Assembly: GCF_000332275.1 (NCBI RefSeq)
Contig: NZ_CM001776.1
Span: forward strand, 2,128,789-2,192,788
DNA length: 64,000 bases
Reading direction: 5' to 3'
DNA from: Synechococcus sp. PCC 7336
GTDB lineage: Bacteria; Cyanobacteriota; Cyanobacteriia; Thermostichales; PCC-7336
Shown here: piece after piece, positions 35,925-44,849 of the stretch
How positions within the stretch are numbered: the first letter of the stretch is position 1
Layout of the letters: the number at the start of each line of letters is the position of its first letter
The notes under the pieces: generated by a model
Told to the model about the DNA's origin: nothing
The model's input: only the letters and a program-made list of their open reading frames with translations
Databases searched by the model: none
Made by a program: the position numbers and the translations under genes

Positions 35925-36800
35925 ATGTCCTCAACCTCTAGTTCGCCTGCAACCCCCTGGCTTCACCACTACTCTCGCATCATCTTGGCGGCGATCGCGA
36001 TCGCCGGTAGCCTGCTCACCTCTTATCTCACCGCCAATAAGCTCTTGTCTCAGCAGGTGGCTCTGTGCGGCGAGGGGGGTGGCTGCGGTGTCGTGCTCGG
36101 CAGTCGCTGGGCCACCTTTTTAGGCGTGCCCGCTGCCTTTTGGGGCATGTTGGGATTTATCAGTGTGTTTCTCTTGGCGGCAGCCTCAGATGAGTTGCCG
36201 TTGTTGAAGCGGTGGCGATGGCCTGCTCTGTTTGGCCTGACAACCGCTATGTTTGCATTTGAGATGTATTTTGCTTATTTGATGCTGTTTGTGCTGAAGG
36301 CATTTTGCCTGTACTGCACTGTGGCAATTGTCTTCACGACAGTGATTTGGCTGACCGTGTTGTTCGGCAAGTTTTGGGTAGATATCGGGCAATTGGTGGT
36401 GAGTGGTGTAGCGGTGGCGATCGCCACTTTGTTAGTGGTCGTGGGGGTCTATGCCAATCAGCCAAAATCTCCCAGTGCCTTCGCAGCAGGTTTAGCCGAG
36501 CACCTGCAACAGACTGAGATCGCAATGTACGGAGCAAATTGGTGTCCCCATTGCCAGGAACAAAAGGAACTGTTCGGGACGGCCTTTAACCAGCTTCATT
36601 ATGTGGAGTGCTCCCCTTACGGCGGTCGGGGGACGCCGCAGGCACCAGAATGTGTCGCTGAGGAGATTAAGAGCTATCCCACTTGGATTTACAAAGGCGA
36701 TCGCATTTATGGCATTCAAACATTGGAACAATTGGCGGCCCTAACGGGGTTCGAGGGGGATGGGGCTGCGGCGGTGGCAGTTGACGGCGGTGCTGAATAG
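35925..36800 (+). CDS. VKOR-thioredoxin fusion (disulfide-forming membrane oxidoreductase)
   Basis: A 291-residue fusion typical of cyanobacteria. The N-terminal four-to-five-helix VKOR domain has the loop cysteines CGEGGGCG and the quinone-proximal CLYC in ALKAFCLYCTVAIVF-like context. After a further membrane helix, a periplasmic thioredoxin-like domain carries WCPHCQEQK and a cis-Pro loop SYPTWIY. The enzyme passes electrons from protein thiols to quinone, making disulfide bonds in the lumen and periplasm. Confidence 0.94.
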   Translation: MSSTSSSPATPWLHHYSRIILAAIAIAGSLLTSYLTANKLLSQQVALCGEGGGCGVVLGSRWATFLGVPAAFWGMLGFISVFLLAAASDELPLLKRWRWPALFGLTTAMFAFEMYFAYLMLFVLKAFCLYCTVAIVFTTVIWLTVLFGKFWVDIGQLVVSGVAVAIATLLVVVGVYANQPKSPSAFAAGLAEHLQQTEIAMYGANWCPHCQEQKELFGTAFNQLHYVECSPYGGRGTPQAPECVAEEIKSYPTWIYKGDRIYGIQTLEQLAALTGFEGDGAAAVAVDGGAE

Positions 36801-36897
36801 GGTAGAAGCGATCGTGCTGCGGGCGCAAGTAGGGCCGGATTTCTGAGTAACCCAGTCTTGCTTCGATACACTTGGAAAGACGCAGATCGGCAAAAAC

Positions 36898-37692
36898 ATG
36901 AAGCTAATTCATCTGATTGCAGACTACGGTGCTAACGACCCGGCGTTTGCGGAGGTGAGTCAGCGTCTGCTGTCGCACTTGCCCGCAGCTCAAATTCGAT
37001 GCTTGTCCGTTCCTCCGTTCAGTACCCTGGCAACGGGTTTCTGGATTGCTCAACTGGGTTTGAACCCCGGTCCATCCGATCGCCTCATCTACCACAATTG
37101 TGCGCCCCGTCACGATAACCCCGCTGCGCGAGCGGATAACGAAGGGGAAGGCTTGACCTATGCCGTGCTTCCTAATGGAGTCTGCGTTGTAGGAGTCTGG
37201 GCAGGTTACACGCTGTCTTTCATTAAAGATATAGCCCAGTCCATCCACGCGGTTGAGGTGTCTCGCGGTGGTTCCCAGTTTCGCTCGCGCGATGTCTTCC
37301 CCCCAGCAGCGGCGGCCATCGCTCGGGGAGAGAAAGACCTCTTGGGAGAAGCGATCGCCCCCGAGCGGATTCCCAATTTGCCCAGCAACCGGGTTGTCTG
37401 GGTGGATGGCTACGGAAATCTCAAGACAACCATTGCGGCTGATGCCCTTCAATTGAGTCCGATGGCAAAGGTAACCGTGCGCGTGGGCGATGTCGTCAGC
37501 GATGCAGTTTTTTCCGACGGTAGTTTTGACGTGCCGGAAGGAACGCTAGCGTTTGCACCCGGTAGTTCGGGCTGGTCGGCTGGAGGCAAAACCGTGCGTT
37601 GGATGGAGCTGTTTCTGCGGGGGGGGAATGCTTGGCAGCGGTTTGGCAAGCCGCGCCTCGACCGAGAGGTGTCTTATCAGGTGCAGTGTTGA
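36898..37692 (+). CDS. SAM hydroxide adenosyltransferase (DUF62)
   Basis: A 264-residue member of the DUF62 family, homologous to fluorinase and chlorinase, that hydrolyses S-adenosylmethionine to adenosine and methionine with hydroxide as nucleophile. HLIADYGANDPAFAEV at the N-terminus, VVGVWAGYTLSF, RDVFPPAAAAIARG and VVWVDGYGNLKTT (ribose and hydroxide site) are the family landmarks. It appears to be a single gene 98 bases downstream of the VKOR gene. Confidence 0.85.
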   Translation: MKLIHLIADYGANDPAFAEVSQRLLSHLPAAQIRCLSVPPFSTLATGFWIAQLGLNPGPSDRLIYHNCAPRHDNPAARADNEGEGLTYAVLPNGVCVVGVWAGYTLSFIKDIAQSIHAVEVSRGGSQFRSRDVFPPAAAAIARGEKDLLGEAIAPERIPNLPSNRVVWVDGYGNLKTTIAADALQLSPMAKVTVRVGDVVSDAVFSDGSFDVPEGTLAFAPGSSGWSAGGKTVRWMELFLRGGNAWQRFGKPRLDREVSYQVQC

Positions 37693-37949
37693 ATAGACGC
37701 CCACAGCTTTTGCAGATATAGCGCTGTAAAGGCTGTTGATGGCGGTGAGGGCTAAACCCTCTCTAAACCCATTTCTGTCCAGTGCCCAAATCTTAAGGAC
37801 AGCAGAAGCCTAACAGTTGAGCTAACCGGCGCGCACGCTCTTCTTGGAAAGCGGCACGCGATTTCCCCGCGTTCGGTTTAGCGGGCTGTTAGGTTGCTTT
37901 ATCTTCCAGGAATCCTCATCGGCATCTGCGGCCAGAAGAATTCTGCTAA

Positions 37950-38170
37950 GCAGGAGTGACTACTCTCACCGCTAACCCTACGGGTCTAGCGGGAGCTTCT
38001 CAGACTCACGAGTGAGAGTTGCTGTTTCACAGGCATCCCAGCGGATAAGCCTCCACAGCCAGAGAGCGGTAGTCCAACCGCCCTGCGTTTAACTATCCTA
38101 TCCCCCTCACCGCCAAACGCTCTGCGTTCTGGCGGGAGTACCCCGGAGGTCATGATGGAGCAGCCACGAG
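37950..38170 (-). pseudogene. Probable remnant of an IS200/IS605-type tnpB 3' end and its omegaRNA region
   Basis: On the minus strand a frame ending at 37986 finishes AVGLPLSGCGGLSAGMPVKQ plus 12 residues. From memory this resembles the tail of cyanobacterial TnpB proteins (VSACG...KQE). The DNA is dense in hairpins: CCGCCA...TGGCGG near 38120, GACTCACGAGTGAGAG near 38010 and GCTAACCC/GGGTCTAGC at 37971-37990, as expected for the guide RNA scaffold that overlaps tnpB ends. The RuvC domain is absent. The rest of the gap (37693-37949) shows no gene. Confidence 0.45.
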
Positions 38171-38217
38171 TCAAGCCCCGATCGAACGACAAAACTATTG
38201 AATGAATCTCAACCCCC

Positions 38218-38520
38218 TTACAGGCTGAACCCCACCGCTTGCACAACGTCCCACAACACCCAGCCGCCAATGCCAATGAAGCCCACGCCTGCTGTAAGCT
38301 TAATGGTGCGAGGGGAGACGCGATCGGCCACCCAGCGACCCGCCCAGACCCCGATCGCGCTAGTGGTCACCAGGGCAGATGCCGCGCCTGCAAAGGTAAT
38401 GACAGGATGGTGGGATTGCGCACTCAGCAAAACTGTTGCCAATTGCGTCTTGTCCCCCATTTCCGCCAGAAAAATGGAGCCAAAGGCCACCAACCCCACC
38501 TGTGCTTGCTTAGACTCCAT
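38218..38520 (-). CDS. Half-size GDT1/TMEM165 (UPF0016) transporter, second subunit
   Basis: A 100-residue protein of three hydrophobic helices with the diagnostic EMGDKTQLATVLLSAQ. Full-size GDT1 proteins contain two such motifs in one chain; here each motif is on its own gene, and the products should pair. Cyanobacterial members export manganese or transport calcium. ATG at 38518-38520 overlaps the stop of the preceding partner gene by 11 bases; the longer frame to 38583 is less likely. Confidence 0.88.
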   Translation of the reverse strand: MESKQAQVGLVAFGSIFLAEMGDKTQLATVLLSAQSHHPVITFAGAASALVTTSAIGVWAGRWVADRVSPRTIKLTAGVGFIGIGGWVLWDVVQAVGFSL

Positions 38521-39055
38521 CACAATCGGATTCCTCCCTCGCAGTTTCAAGATCTGCCGTGCTTTCGAGGTCGGCATCCTCATCGGTAGCAGTTAATTCG
38601 GCCCACAAGATATAAAGGCCCAGCAGCGTAAAACTGATTCCGGCGATCGCCTGCAACACTTCCGGTTCCACAATCGCAGACAGCCACCCCCCCAACGTCA
38701 CACTCACCAAACTGGCCGCCACCAAGGCAGACGCAGACCCAAAGAAAATCCCCCACGGCGACTTGCCCCGGGCACTCATCAACATCGTCGCCAATTGCGT
38801 CTTATCCCCCATCTCTGCCACAAAGACAGTGCTGAAGGCGATCGCCAGCCACTGCCACAAGGCCACATCTGCTTCGGCCCCCTCTGCGAGAGGAGCTTGG
38901 AATCGTGCGATCGCCTGCCGCAGGTTGGCTGGCACGCTCTCGGCTAACTGCTGCAAGGAGGGACTCCAGATGACGAGTCCGATCGCGGCAATGGCGACAA
39001 TCGAAACCGTGCATAAAACGAGGGTGCGGGTACGGTGGGAATCTTGAGAGGTCAC
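38510..39055 (-). CDS. Half-size GDT1/TMEM165 (UPF0016) transporter, first subunit
   Basis: A 181-residue protein: an N-terminal hydrophobic segment (LVLCTVSIVAIAAIGLVIW), a 40-residue periplasmic spacer, then the UPF0016 repeat with FVAEMGDKTQLATMLMSA and two further helices, and an acidic cytoplasmic tail (EDADLESTADLE). It forms a pair with the downstream half-size gene, with overlap of the stop and start. Together they would make a functional Mn2+ or Ca2+ carrier of the photosynthetic type. Confidence 0.88.
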   Translation of the reverse strand: MTSQDSHRTRTLVLCTVSIVAIAAIGLVIWSPSLQQLAESVPANLRQAIARFQAPLAEGAEADVALWQWLAIAFSTVFVAEMGDKTQLATMLMSARGKSPWGIFFGSASALVAASLVSVTLGGWLSAIVEPEVLQAIAGISFTLLGLYILWAELTATDEDADLESTADLETAREESDCDGV

Positions 39056-39068
39056 GGTGGAGGAGCTT

Positions 39069-39074
39069 TATAAT
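39069..39074 (+). promoter_or_regulatory. Possible -10 box of queF
   Basis: TATAAT lies about 105 bases before the queF start. The best -35-like sequence, TTGAGA, is 19 bases upstream, a poor spacing. It overlaps the divergent GDT1 gene start region. Weak call based on consensus only. Confidence 0.3.
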
Positions 39075-39178
39075 GGGCAAGCCAGCTATTGGTTGGAGTC
39101 CGCAGCCTCGATCGAGATCGGGTCGACCGCGCAACCCCATTTGAGGTTACAAGACGGGCTGAGAAAATCTTAACTGGA

Positions 39179-39637
39179 ATGATGACCTTCTCTCCGCTTG
39201 CAACTATGACCGCTTCTTCTGCCACCCCTGCTGAAGTCACCCCCAACGCTCCAGAACCCAAATATGGGGAAGAGGCGATCGCAGGCAACCAATTCGTCAC
39301 CTTTCCAAATCCTCGCGAGGGGCGCGACTACACCGTACACATCACACTGCCGGAGTTCACCTGCAAATGCCCTTTCTCGGGCTATCCCGACTTCGCCACC
39401 TTTACGCTAACCTATACCCCCGGCCCCTCAGTGGTGGAACTCAAGTCCCTCAAGCTCTACATCAACAGCTACCGGGATGTCTACATCGCCCACGAAGCTG
39501 CGACCAATCAGATTTTGGATGACATTGTTGCTGCTTGCCAGCCCGTGCGCGCTCGCCTCACAGGAGATTTCAATCCGCGCGGTAACGTCCATACCGTCGT
39601 GGAGGTGAGCTACGAGCGCCCCGATAGCGACAGTTAG
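39179..39637 (+). CDS. queF: NADPH-dependent 7-cyano-7-deazaguanine reductase QueF
   Basis: A 152-residue T-fold enzyme reducing preQ0 to preQ1 in queuosine synthesis. The catalytic cysteine lies in TCKCPFSGYPDFATF, the QueF motif is VVELKSLKLYINSYR, and the substrate-binding glutamate region is AHEAATNQILDDIV. The size fits the short unimodular form. Starts at ATG 39179, 39182 or 39206 are all possible; conservation begins near EPKYGEEAI. It precedes moaE by 16 bases, suggesting co-transcription. Confidence 0.92.
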   Translation: MMTFSPLATMTASSATPAEVTPNAPEPKYGEEAIAGNQFVTFPNPREGRDYTVHITLPEFTCKCPFSGYPDFATFTLTYTPGPSVVELKSLKLYINSYRDVYIAHEAATNQILDDIVAACQPVRARLTGDFNPRGNVHTVVEVSYERPDSDS

Positions 39638-39653
39638 CCCCTGCGAGATTGTC

Positions 39654-40118
39654 ATGACTCAGACTCTGCACCTTCCCGCCACCGATTTTGCGATCGCCCT
39701 TGCCCCCCTGTCTCTTTCAGCAGTCTATGCAGCAGCAAACCATCCAGGCAATGGAGCAGTTGTCGTCATGAGTGGGACGGTGCGCAATCAAACGGACGGA
39801 CAGCCGGTACGGTATTTGGAATATCAGGCTTATCAGCCGATGGCTTTAAATGTATTTGCAGATATCGCTCGTCAGATTGGCGATCGCTGGCCAGAGGTTA
39901 ACGCGATTGCGATCCATCACCGCATTGGTAAGTTACAGATTGGCGAGATTAGCGTCTTGGTGGCGGTGGGGATGCCCCATCGTTCGGAGGCGTTTGCGGC
40001 CTGCCAGTTCGCGATCGACACCCTCAAGCACAATGCGCCGATTTGGAAGAAGGAACATTTTGCCGATGGCAGCAGCGAATGGGTGAGTATTGGGGCTTGC
40101 GAGCTGGATGCCGATTGA
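39654..40118 (+). CDS. moaE: Molybdopterin synthase catalytic subunit MoaE
   Basis: A 154-residue subunit that inserts sulfur into precursor Z to form molybdopterin, with MoaD as sulfur donor. NGAVVVMSGTVRNQTDGQPV, LEYQAYQPMALNVF, IHHRIGKLQIGEISV and the catalytic lysine region LKHNAPIWKKEHFADGS are all present. Full length. It follows queF closely; moaD is not in the window. Confidence 0.94.
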   Translation: MTQTLHLPATDFAIALAPLSLSAVYAAANHPGNGAVVVMSGTVRNQTDGQPVRYLEYQAYQPMALNVFADIARQIGDRWPEVNAIAIHHRIGKLQIGEISVLVAVGMPHRSEAFAACQFAIDTLKHNAPIWKKEHFADGSSEWVSIGACELDAD

Positions 40119-40215
40119 CTGCTACTCGTTTTCTGCATTGGCCCCTCCGGGTTTGGGGCGATCGCAGTCAGTTAGACATCGCCGAGCCAGGTTTCCCGAC
40201 CTGAATAACGGCCTG

Positions 40216-40395
40216 CTACTCAACCGCGACATCTCCTGTCCAGATCGAGTTCTCTAAGATGCAAATCGCCAGTCGATCTTCAATGTCCAGCTCGTTTTGT
40301 AGCATTACGCTACGCAAATGACTTTGGCGATCGCGCAACAGTATCTTTCGGTTCATGGATTCCCGCACGATGGTTTTTACACTTAATGCGTACAT
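40216..40395 (-). CDS. Possible small protein of 59 residues, unrecognised
   Basis: ATG at 40393-40395 opens a frame encoding MYALSVKTIVRESMNRKILL, then DRQSHLRSVMLQNELDIEDR and LAICILENSIWTGDVAVE, ending TAG at 40216. It is compatible with a helical soluble protein and contains a HIP1 site, as coding DNA here often does. The Shine-Dalgarno (GAAAG) is weak. No family is known to me; NblA and ApcC were considered and do not fit. Confidence 0.3.
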   Translation of the reverse strand: MYALSVKTIVRESMNRKILLRDRQSHLRSVMLQNELDIEDRLAICILENSIWTGDVAVE

Positions 40396-40754
40396 GATCT
40401 TTCAAGGCCAAACAACTTCTGCGCTCTTATCTATTCCCAGATTTCATGCGTTATTACATAGATTTTTAATGAACTTATAAGCCTATGTAAAGCATCCGTA
40501 AGTACAACATTTAACTGTAGTCGAGCAAATTATTTTTATACGCATTTAAGCTTGTAGAGTACGGACTGATGGGGGAAACTGGCCAGCAACGATCGAGGTC
40601 GAGGCTGGTTGTTTATGTATTTTTCTTAAGGACTCCGCTTGTCGGTGGCATTTAATCAGTCGCATCGGGTGGTGGGAGATCGCCAACCCTGGCTTTGCGT
40701 CTCAAAAAGGCTATGTGTAGGTCTGACCTGCTGTCGCTCGCTTCCTTAAAAAGT

Positions 40755-40779
40755 GTGCTGCCATCACTGGCAGCAGCAC
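40755..40779 (+). ncRNA. Strong hairpin, candidate small-RNA 3' end
   Basis: GTGCTGCCA, loop TCAC, then TGGCAGCAGCAC; nine pairs with a small bulge. On the minus strand the stem is followed by CTTTTTAAGG, resembling an intrinsic terminator for a minus-strand transcript. No known RNA family was recognised and no gene on the minus strand ends nearby, so a short non-coding transcript initiated near 40.9-41.0 kb is possible. Confidence 0.35.
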
Positions 40780-41284
40780 GAGCAAGTAATCAGGTTGACT
40801 TCAACATACGCTGGGGGTCGAGCTGAAGCGATCTCGAGCGATATGAAGTCGAAAGGAATGGTCTGGTTAGTGGTAACTTACCCTAAAAGCATCAGAAACT
40901 GACATCTGAAATTTCTCAATGACAGAATTCCTAGTGGTGTTTAGCCAGTCTGGGCTGTGACTCGACTTTGAAAAGGATACCCAAATACTGAAGTTTTTGT
41001 TCTCATCCCGATGCGCTCTCGCTACAATTGCGCGGACAACCCCAGTTGCATGCACCCATTAGGCATATTTTGGATGGCATGGAACGTGTCGGTTAGTTGT
41101 GAAATCGAATTCCATACCGATAAAATCGACTAAAAAGTTTTTTCTGGAACTCGTTCTCGATCTTTGATTCCCCTTTTGCCCGCGAATCCCATAGCGGCAT
41201 CCCTCAATCTATCGTGATGTTTTGCCAGGGGACTGGCTGTAGGTCGACATGGGTGGAGATAATCAATAGATAGCAGCACAAGTT

Positions 41285-42334
41285 TTGGACTCCTACAGCG
41301 TGAGCGCAATCGAACCACTATTGGGACAATCGGCCCGAGATCTGACGGCATGGGTTGTGGAGCGAGGTCAACCGAGCTTCCGGGGCAAGCAACTGCACAA
41401 TTGGATTTACAACAAAGGGGTGCGATCGCTGGCCGATATCACTGTGTTTTCAAAGGCTTGGCGCGAGCGAGTGCAGGATTCTCCAGTGGGGCGATCGGAG
41501 ATTGTCGAGCGCTCCGAATCTCGGGACGGTACGGTGAAGCTCCTGTTGGGCTTGGAGGATGGAGAAACGATTGAGACCGTCGGTATCCCCAGCCGCGATC
41601 GCCTGACCGTCTGCGTCTCGTCACAGGTGGGCTGTGGGATGGCCTGCGATTTTTGCGCCACGGGCAAGGGGGGGCTGAAACGCAATCTGGCGGTACACGA
41701 AATCGTCGATCAAGTCCTGACGGTGCAGGCGGAGTGCGATCGCCGCGTCAGCAATATTGTGTTTATGGGCATGGGGGAACCCCTGCAAAATTTCCCTAAT
41801 GTGCTCTCGGCCCTGCGCTGTTTCAACGAAGATATCGGCATCGGTCAGCGGCATATCACCGTTTCGACCATCGGCATTCCCAAACAAATTCGCCGCTTTG
41901 CCCAACAGCAACTGCAGGTCACCTTGGCGGTTAGCTTGCACGCCCCCAACCAGTCGTTGCGCCATCAGCTAATCCCCTCTGCCGATCGCTATCCGATCGA
42001 GCGCCTGATTGCCGACTGCCGCGCTTATGTGGATATTACCGGTCGTCGAGTGAGTTTCGAATACATTCTGTTGGGGGGCGTCAACGATGCCATCCAACAT
42101 GCCGAGCAATTGGCAGATTTAGTCGGAGGCTTTCAATCCCACGTCAATTTGTTGCTGTACAATCCGATTTCCGAGGCCGATTATCAGCGCCCCGCCCCCG
42201 ATCGCGTGGAACGATTTTTGCAGCGCTTGCAGGAGCGGCGGGTGGCGGCGAGCCTGCGGCGATCGCGCGGCCTCGATCGAGATGCCGCTTGCGGCCAGTT
42301 GCGGCGCAGGCAGTTAACGGGGCTGTCGGGATAG
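41285..42334 (+). CDS. rlmN: Dual-specificity RNA methyltransferase RlmN
   Basis: A 349-residue radical SAM enzyme methylating C2 of A2503 in 23S rRNA and A37 of some tRNAs. The C-x3-C-x2-C cluster motif is [14 protein letters not shown]; also present are [25 protein letters not shown] and [16 protein letters not shown], with the tail cysteine in DAACGQLR. The TTG at 41285 is the frame limit; GTG at 41300 is a plausible alternative. It is followed with no gap by the LD-carboxypeptidase gene. Confidence 0.95.
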   Translation: MDSYSVSAIEPLLGQSARDLTAWVVERGQPSFRGKQLHNWIYNKGVRSLADITVFSKAWRERVQDSPVGRSEIVERSESRDGTVKLLLGLEDGETIETVGIPSRDRLTVCVSSQVGCGMACDFCATGKGGLKRNLAVHEIVDQVLTVQAECDRRVSNIVFMGMGEPLQNFPNVLSALRCFNEDIGIGQRHITVSTIGIPKQIRRFAQQQLQVTLAVSLHAPNQSLRHQLIPSADRYPIERLIADCRAYVDITGRRVSFEYILLGGVNDAIQHAEQLADLVGGFQSHVNLLLYNPISEADYQRPAPDRVERFLQRLQERRVAASLRRSRGLDRDAACGQLRRRQLTGLSG

Positions 42335-43267
42335 GTGAGTGGGTTGGCGGGCTTGCAATTCCCGGCCCGGTTGCAGGAGGGCGATCGCATTTGCGTGGTG
42401 CTGCCGAGCGGCGGCGTAACACTGGCAGACCTAGAGCCGGGACTGCAGTATTGGCGGCAATGGGGATACGAGGTGGTGTCGCTAGTACCGCAGGAGTCGA
42501 GCGAACTGGAGTATTTAGCAGGAACTGATGGGGCTCGGCTGAACTCCCTCCAAACGGCACTGGACGATCCGCACTGTCGGGCAATTGTGTGCGGGCGAGG
42601 GGGCTACGGGGCGACGCGGCTGTTACCCCATTTGGACTGGACGCAGTTTTGTCAGTCTCCCAAATGGATTGTGGGGTTTTCGGATATTACGGCGCTGTTG
42701 TGGGCGGCGGCGCGGCGCGGGGTAGCCAGCGTTCACGGGCCAATTGTAAAACATATGCCGTTGGAGTCCGATGTCTCTCGAGATCGCCTGCATGGCTGGC
42801 TGACGCAGGGGTATGTGGATTCCCTGCAGGGTCTTGTTTGGTCCGGCGGGACCGCTACAGGACTGCTGATGCCTGCCAATTTGACGGTTGCGACTGCATT
42901 GCTCGGTACTCGGGATTGGCCGTTGGCCGATCGACCGGCGATCTTAGCGATCGAGGATATTAACGAAGAGGCGTATCGGCTCGATCGCCTGTTAACCCAA
43001 TGGCGCAATGCAGGCGCATTCGAGGGTGTGGCGGGAATTGCGTTGGGACGGTTTAGTTGGTCGGACGATTGGCACGAGCCGGTGCCTTATTCTGCCGAAG
43101 CTGCGTTGCGCGATCGCCTGTTGGATTTAGGTATTCCCATCGTTGCCCAGTTGAAATTCGGCCACGGGGAGGGGGACAATTTGGCGTTGCCGGTGGGGGC
43201 GATCGCCCGCTTGGATGGCGATCGGGGCAGCTTGAGTCTGCTGGAAGCGACCCCTCCTATCAGTTGA
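42335..43267 (+). CDS. LD-carboxypeptidase (peptidase S66, MccF/LdcA family)
   Basis: A 310-residue serine peptidase removing the terminal D-alanine from muropeptide tetrapeptides during murein recycling; some relatives detoxify microcin [13 protein letters not shown] opens the fold; the nucleophile is in [13 protein letters not shown], the catalytic Glu in [15 protein letters not shown] and the His in [18 protein letters not shown] at 42335 follows the rlmN stop directly. The 3' end overlaps aat by 8 bases tail to tail. Confidence 0.88.
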   Translation: MSGLAGLQFPARLQEGDRICVVLPSGGVTLADLEPGLQYWRQWGYEVVSLVPQESSELEYLAGTDGARLNSLQTALDDPHCRAIVCGRGGYGATRLLPHLDWTQFCQSPKWIVGFSDITALLWAAARRGVASVHGPIVKHMPLESDVSRDRLHGWLTQGYVDSLQGLVWSGGTATGLLMPANLTVATALLGTRDWPLADRPAILAIEDINEEAYRLDRLLTQWRNAGAFEGVAGIALGRFSWSDDWHEPVPYSAEAALRDRLLDLGIPIVAQLKFGHGEGDNLALPVGAIARLDGDRGSLSLLEATPPIS

Positions 43268-43841
43268 ATTGGCAAGGGAGGGCGACCGCCCGCTGCAGTT
43301 GCTCTAGATAGTCCTCCTGCGGGACAGCAATAGCTCCAAAGCGGTCTAAATGGGGATTGCTCAGTTGGCCGTCGCAGAGAATAAAGCCCCGCTGGCGGAG
43401 ATGTTCGACTAATTTCACCAAGGCCACCTTCGAGCCGTTGGGGATGGCGTAGAACATGGATTCGCCGATATAAGCCCCGCCGATGGCAATTCCCAGTAAG
43501 CCCCCCGCCAAGCGATCGCCTTCCCACGCTTCGAAACTGTGAGCCCAGCCCCGCTCGTGCAATTGAAAGTAGACGGTCGCCAATTCGTCACTAATCCAAG
43601 TGCTGTCGCGATTGGCACAGCCTTCCACGACGCGATCGAAGGCACGATTGACATGTACGCTAAATTGGTTTCGGTTGAGGACTTTGCGCAACGAGCGCGG
43701 ATAGCGGAAGCGATCGTCGAGGGGAATCAAGCTGCGCTCTGTGGGGGTGCCGTACCAGCCGAGATTGCCGCGACCGTCATCCATCAGGAAGTAGCCGCAA
43801 GCGTACCCCTGCACAATTTGCGCAATGTCCCAGGTCACCAT
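43260..43841 (-). CDS. aat: Leucyl/phenylalanyl-tRNA-protein transferase
   Basis: A 193-residue enzyme adding Leu or Phe to N-terminal Lys/Arg of proteins, creating N-end-rule degrons for ClpS/ClpAP. Family landmarks are [76 protein letters not shown] and [15 protein letters not shown]. Length is slightly below the E. coli enzyme but usual for cyanobacteria. It converges with the LD-carboxypeptidase gene. Confidence 0.94.
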   Translation of the reverse strand: MVTWDIAQIVQGYACGYFLMDDGRGNLGWYGTPTERSLIPLDDRFRYPRSLRKVLNRNQFSVHVNRAFDRVVEGCANRDSTWISDELATVYFQLHERGWAHSFEAWEGDRLAGGLLGIAIGGAYIGESMFYAIPNGSKVALVKLVEHLRQRGFILCDGQLSNPHLDRFGAIAVPQEDYLEQLQRAVALPCQFN

Positions 43842-43861
43842 ATGTCTGGCTGAACCCTCGA

Positions 43862-43964
43862 TAGAGCAATTTTCAGGTGGGCGGTGTAAGCTCTAATTTT
43901 CAAACCTCGAGCCTCCAAGCTCTTTCGGTACAGAATGTATATCACTAACCTAGAAAATGTTCTA
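43862..43964 (-). repeat. MITE-like element, copy 2 (inverted relative to copy 1)
   Basis: Reverse complement of the block at 5594-5696 with about eight mismatches and no gaps. It starts and ends with TA and has imperfect terminal inverted repeats. It lies 20 bases upstream of aat's start and 55 bases before the GT51 gene, so it forms most of the divergent promoter region between them and could supply promoter elements. Confidence 0.75.
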
Positions 43965-44018
43965 ACAGTGACAGACCTTTATTCTCGCCACAATTAGGGC
44001 AATCGATTGGGTTTCAAG

Positions 44019-44825
44019 ATGGCGAAAGCACCTTCTCCGGCGAAACAACGGGCTGCGACTGCCTCCCCTGCTGCATGGAAACGGTTCTCACTGGGGGCGA
44101 TCGCGCTCCTGGGCGGCACGCTCCTCGCCCTCGGCGCGGGCTATGCAATGCTCGAACGCAGTTTGCCGTCGGTGTTGCCCCTGGAAGCAGGGGTGGAATC
44201 CGGTCAGTTCGATCGCCCTGACGGTATTTTGCCCAACCCGCCAGTGGAGGTCGATCGCCTGCCCGAAGTCATGGTGAATGCGGTGGTGGCGATCGAAGAC
44301 CGACGGTTTTACCAACATGGCGGCGTGGATTGGCCGGGGATTGTGCGGGCGGCGATCGCCAATGTCGCGGCAGGGGCTTTGCGGGAGGGGGGCAGTTCAA
44401 TTACCCAACAACTGGCCAAAAATCTTTATTTGTCTCCCGAACGCACTTGGCAGCGCAAGCTCAAAGAAATTGTGCTGGCAAGAGAAATTGAATCTGTGCT
44501 GACCAAGTCTGAGATTGTGGCCTATTATCTCAACCGCATTTACTTTGGCAGCAATGCCTACGGGATTGGGGCAGCAGCCGAAGTGTATTTCGATAAGCCT
44601 GCAGAGCACCTCACGCTGGGGGAGGCTGCTTTGCTAGCCGGATTGTTACCGGCTCCCAGTGTCTATTCCCCCCATGTCAATCCCGATATTGCCCGGATGC
44701 GGCGGGATCTGGTGTTGGAGGAAATGGTTGAGAACGGTTTCATCTCGCCAGCAGCAGCGGCAGCAGCGAAGACATTATCCTTGCGGGTGGTGCCGTTGCG
44801 ATCGCTCCGACCGAGCCTCGATTGA
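44019..44825 (+). CDS. Monofunctional peptidoglycan glycosyltransferase (GT51)
   Basis: A 268-residue protein with one membrane anchor (FSLGAIALLGGTLLALGAGYAM) and a GT51 domain polymerising lipid II into glycan strands. The catalytic Glu is in VVAIEDRRFYQHGGVDW; also GGSSITQQLAKNLYLSPERT, KEIVLAREIESVLTKSEI, YLNRIYFGSNAYGIGAAAEV and LAGLLPAPSVYSP. There is no transpeptidase domain, unlike the class A PBP at the window end. ATG at 44019 is preferred over the TTG at 44007. Confidence 0.9.
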   Translation: MAKAPSPAKQRAATASPAAWKRFSLGAIALLGGTLLALGAGYAMLERSLPSVLPLEAGVESGQFDRPDGILPNPPVEVDRLPEVMVNAVVAIEDRRFYQHGGVDWPGIVRAAIANVAAGALREGGSSITQQLAKNLYLSPERTWQRKLKEIVLAREIESVLTKSEIVAYYLNRIYFGSNAYGIGAAAEVYFDKPAEHLTLGEAALLAGLLPAPSVYSPHVNPDIARMRRDLVLEEMVENGFISPAAAAAAKTLSLRVVPLRSLRPSLD

Positions 44826-44849
44826 ATGACAAGCGATTGCCTGAAGCGA

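Larger units (their letters stand above)
40119..41284. other. Long intergenic region
   Basis: About 1.17 kb between moaE and rlmN without a recognised gene. It contains a possible 59-codon frame on the minus strand (40216-40395), an A+T-rich stretch (40440-40560) and a strong hairpin at 40755-40779. The remaining short frames, including 40867-41055, look random. Size and structure leave room for a regulatory RNA. Confidence 0.5.

Noticed and set aside
39089-39178. TPP or preQ1 riboswitch before queF, suggested by GGGCTGAGAAAAT
   Set aside because: The second conserved half of a TPP aptamer is absent and no preQ1 pseudoknot could be drawn; queF is also not a TPP target.
40867-41055. 62-residue minus-strand frame in the long intergenic region
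   Set aside because: No Shine-Dalgarno, no family resemblance and composition like non-coding sequence.
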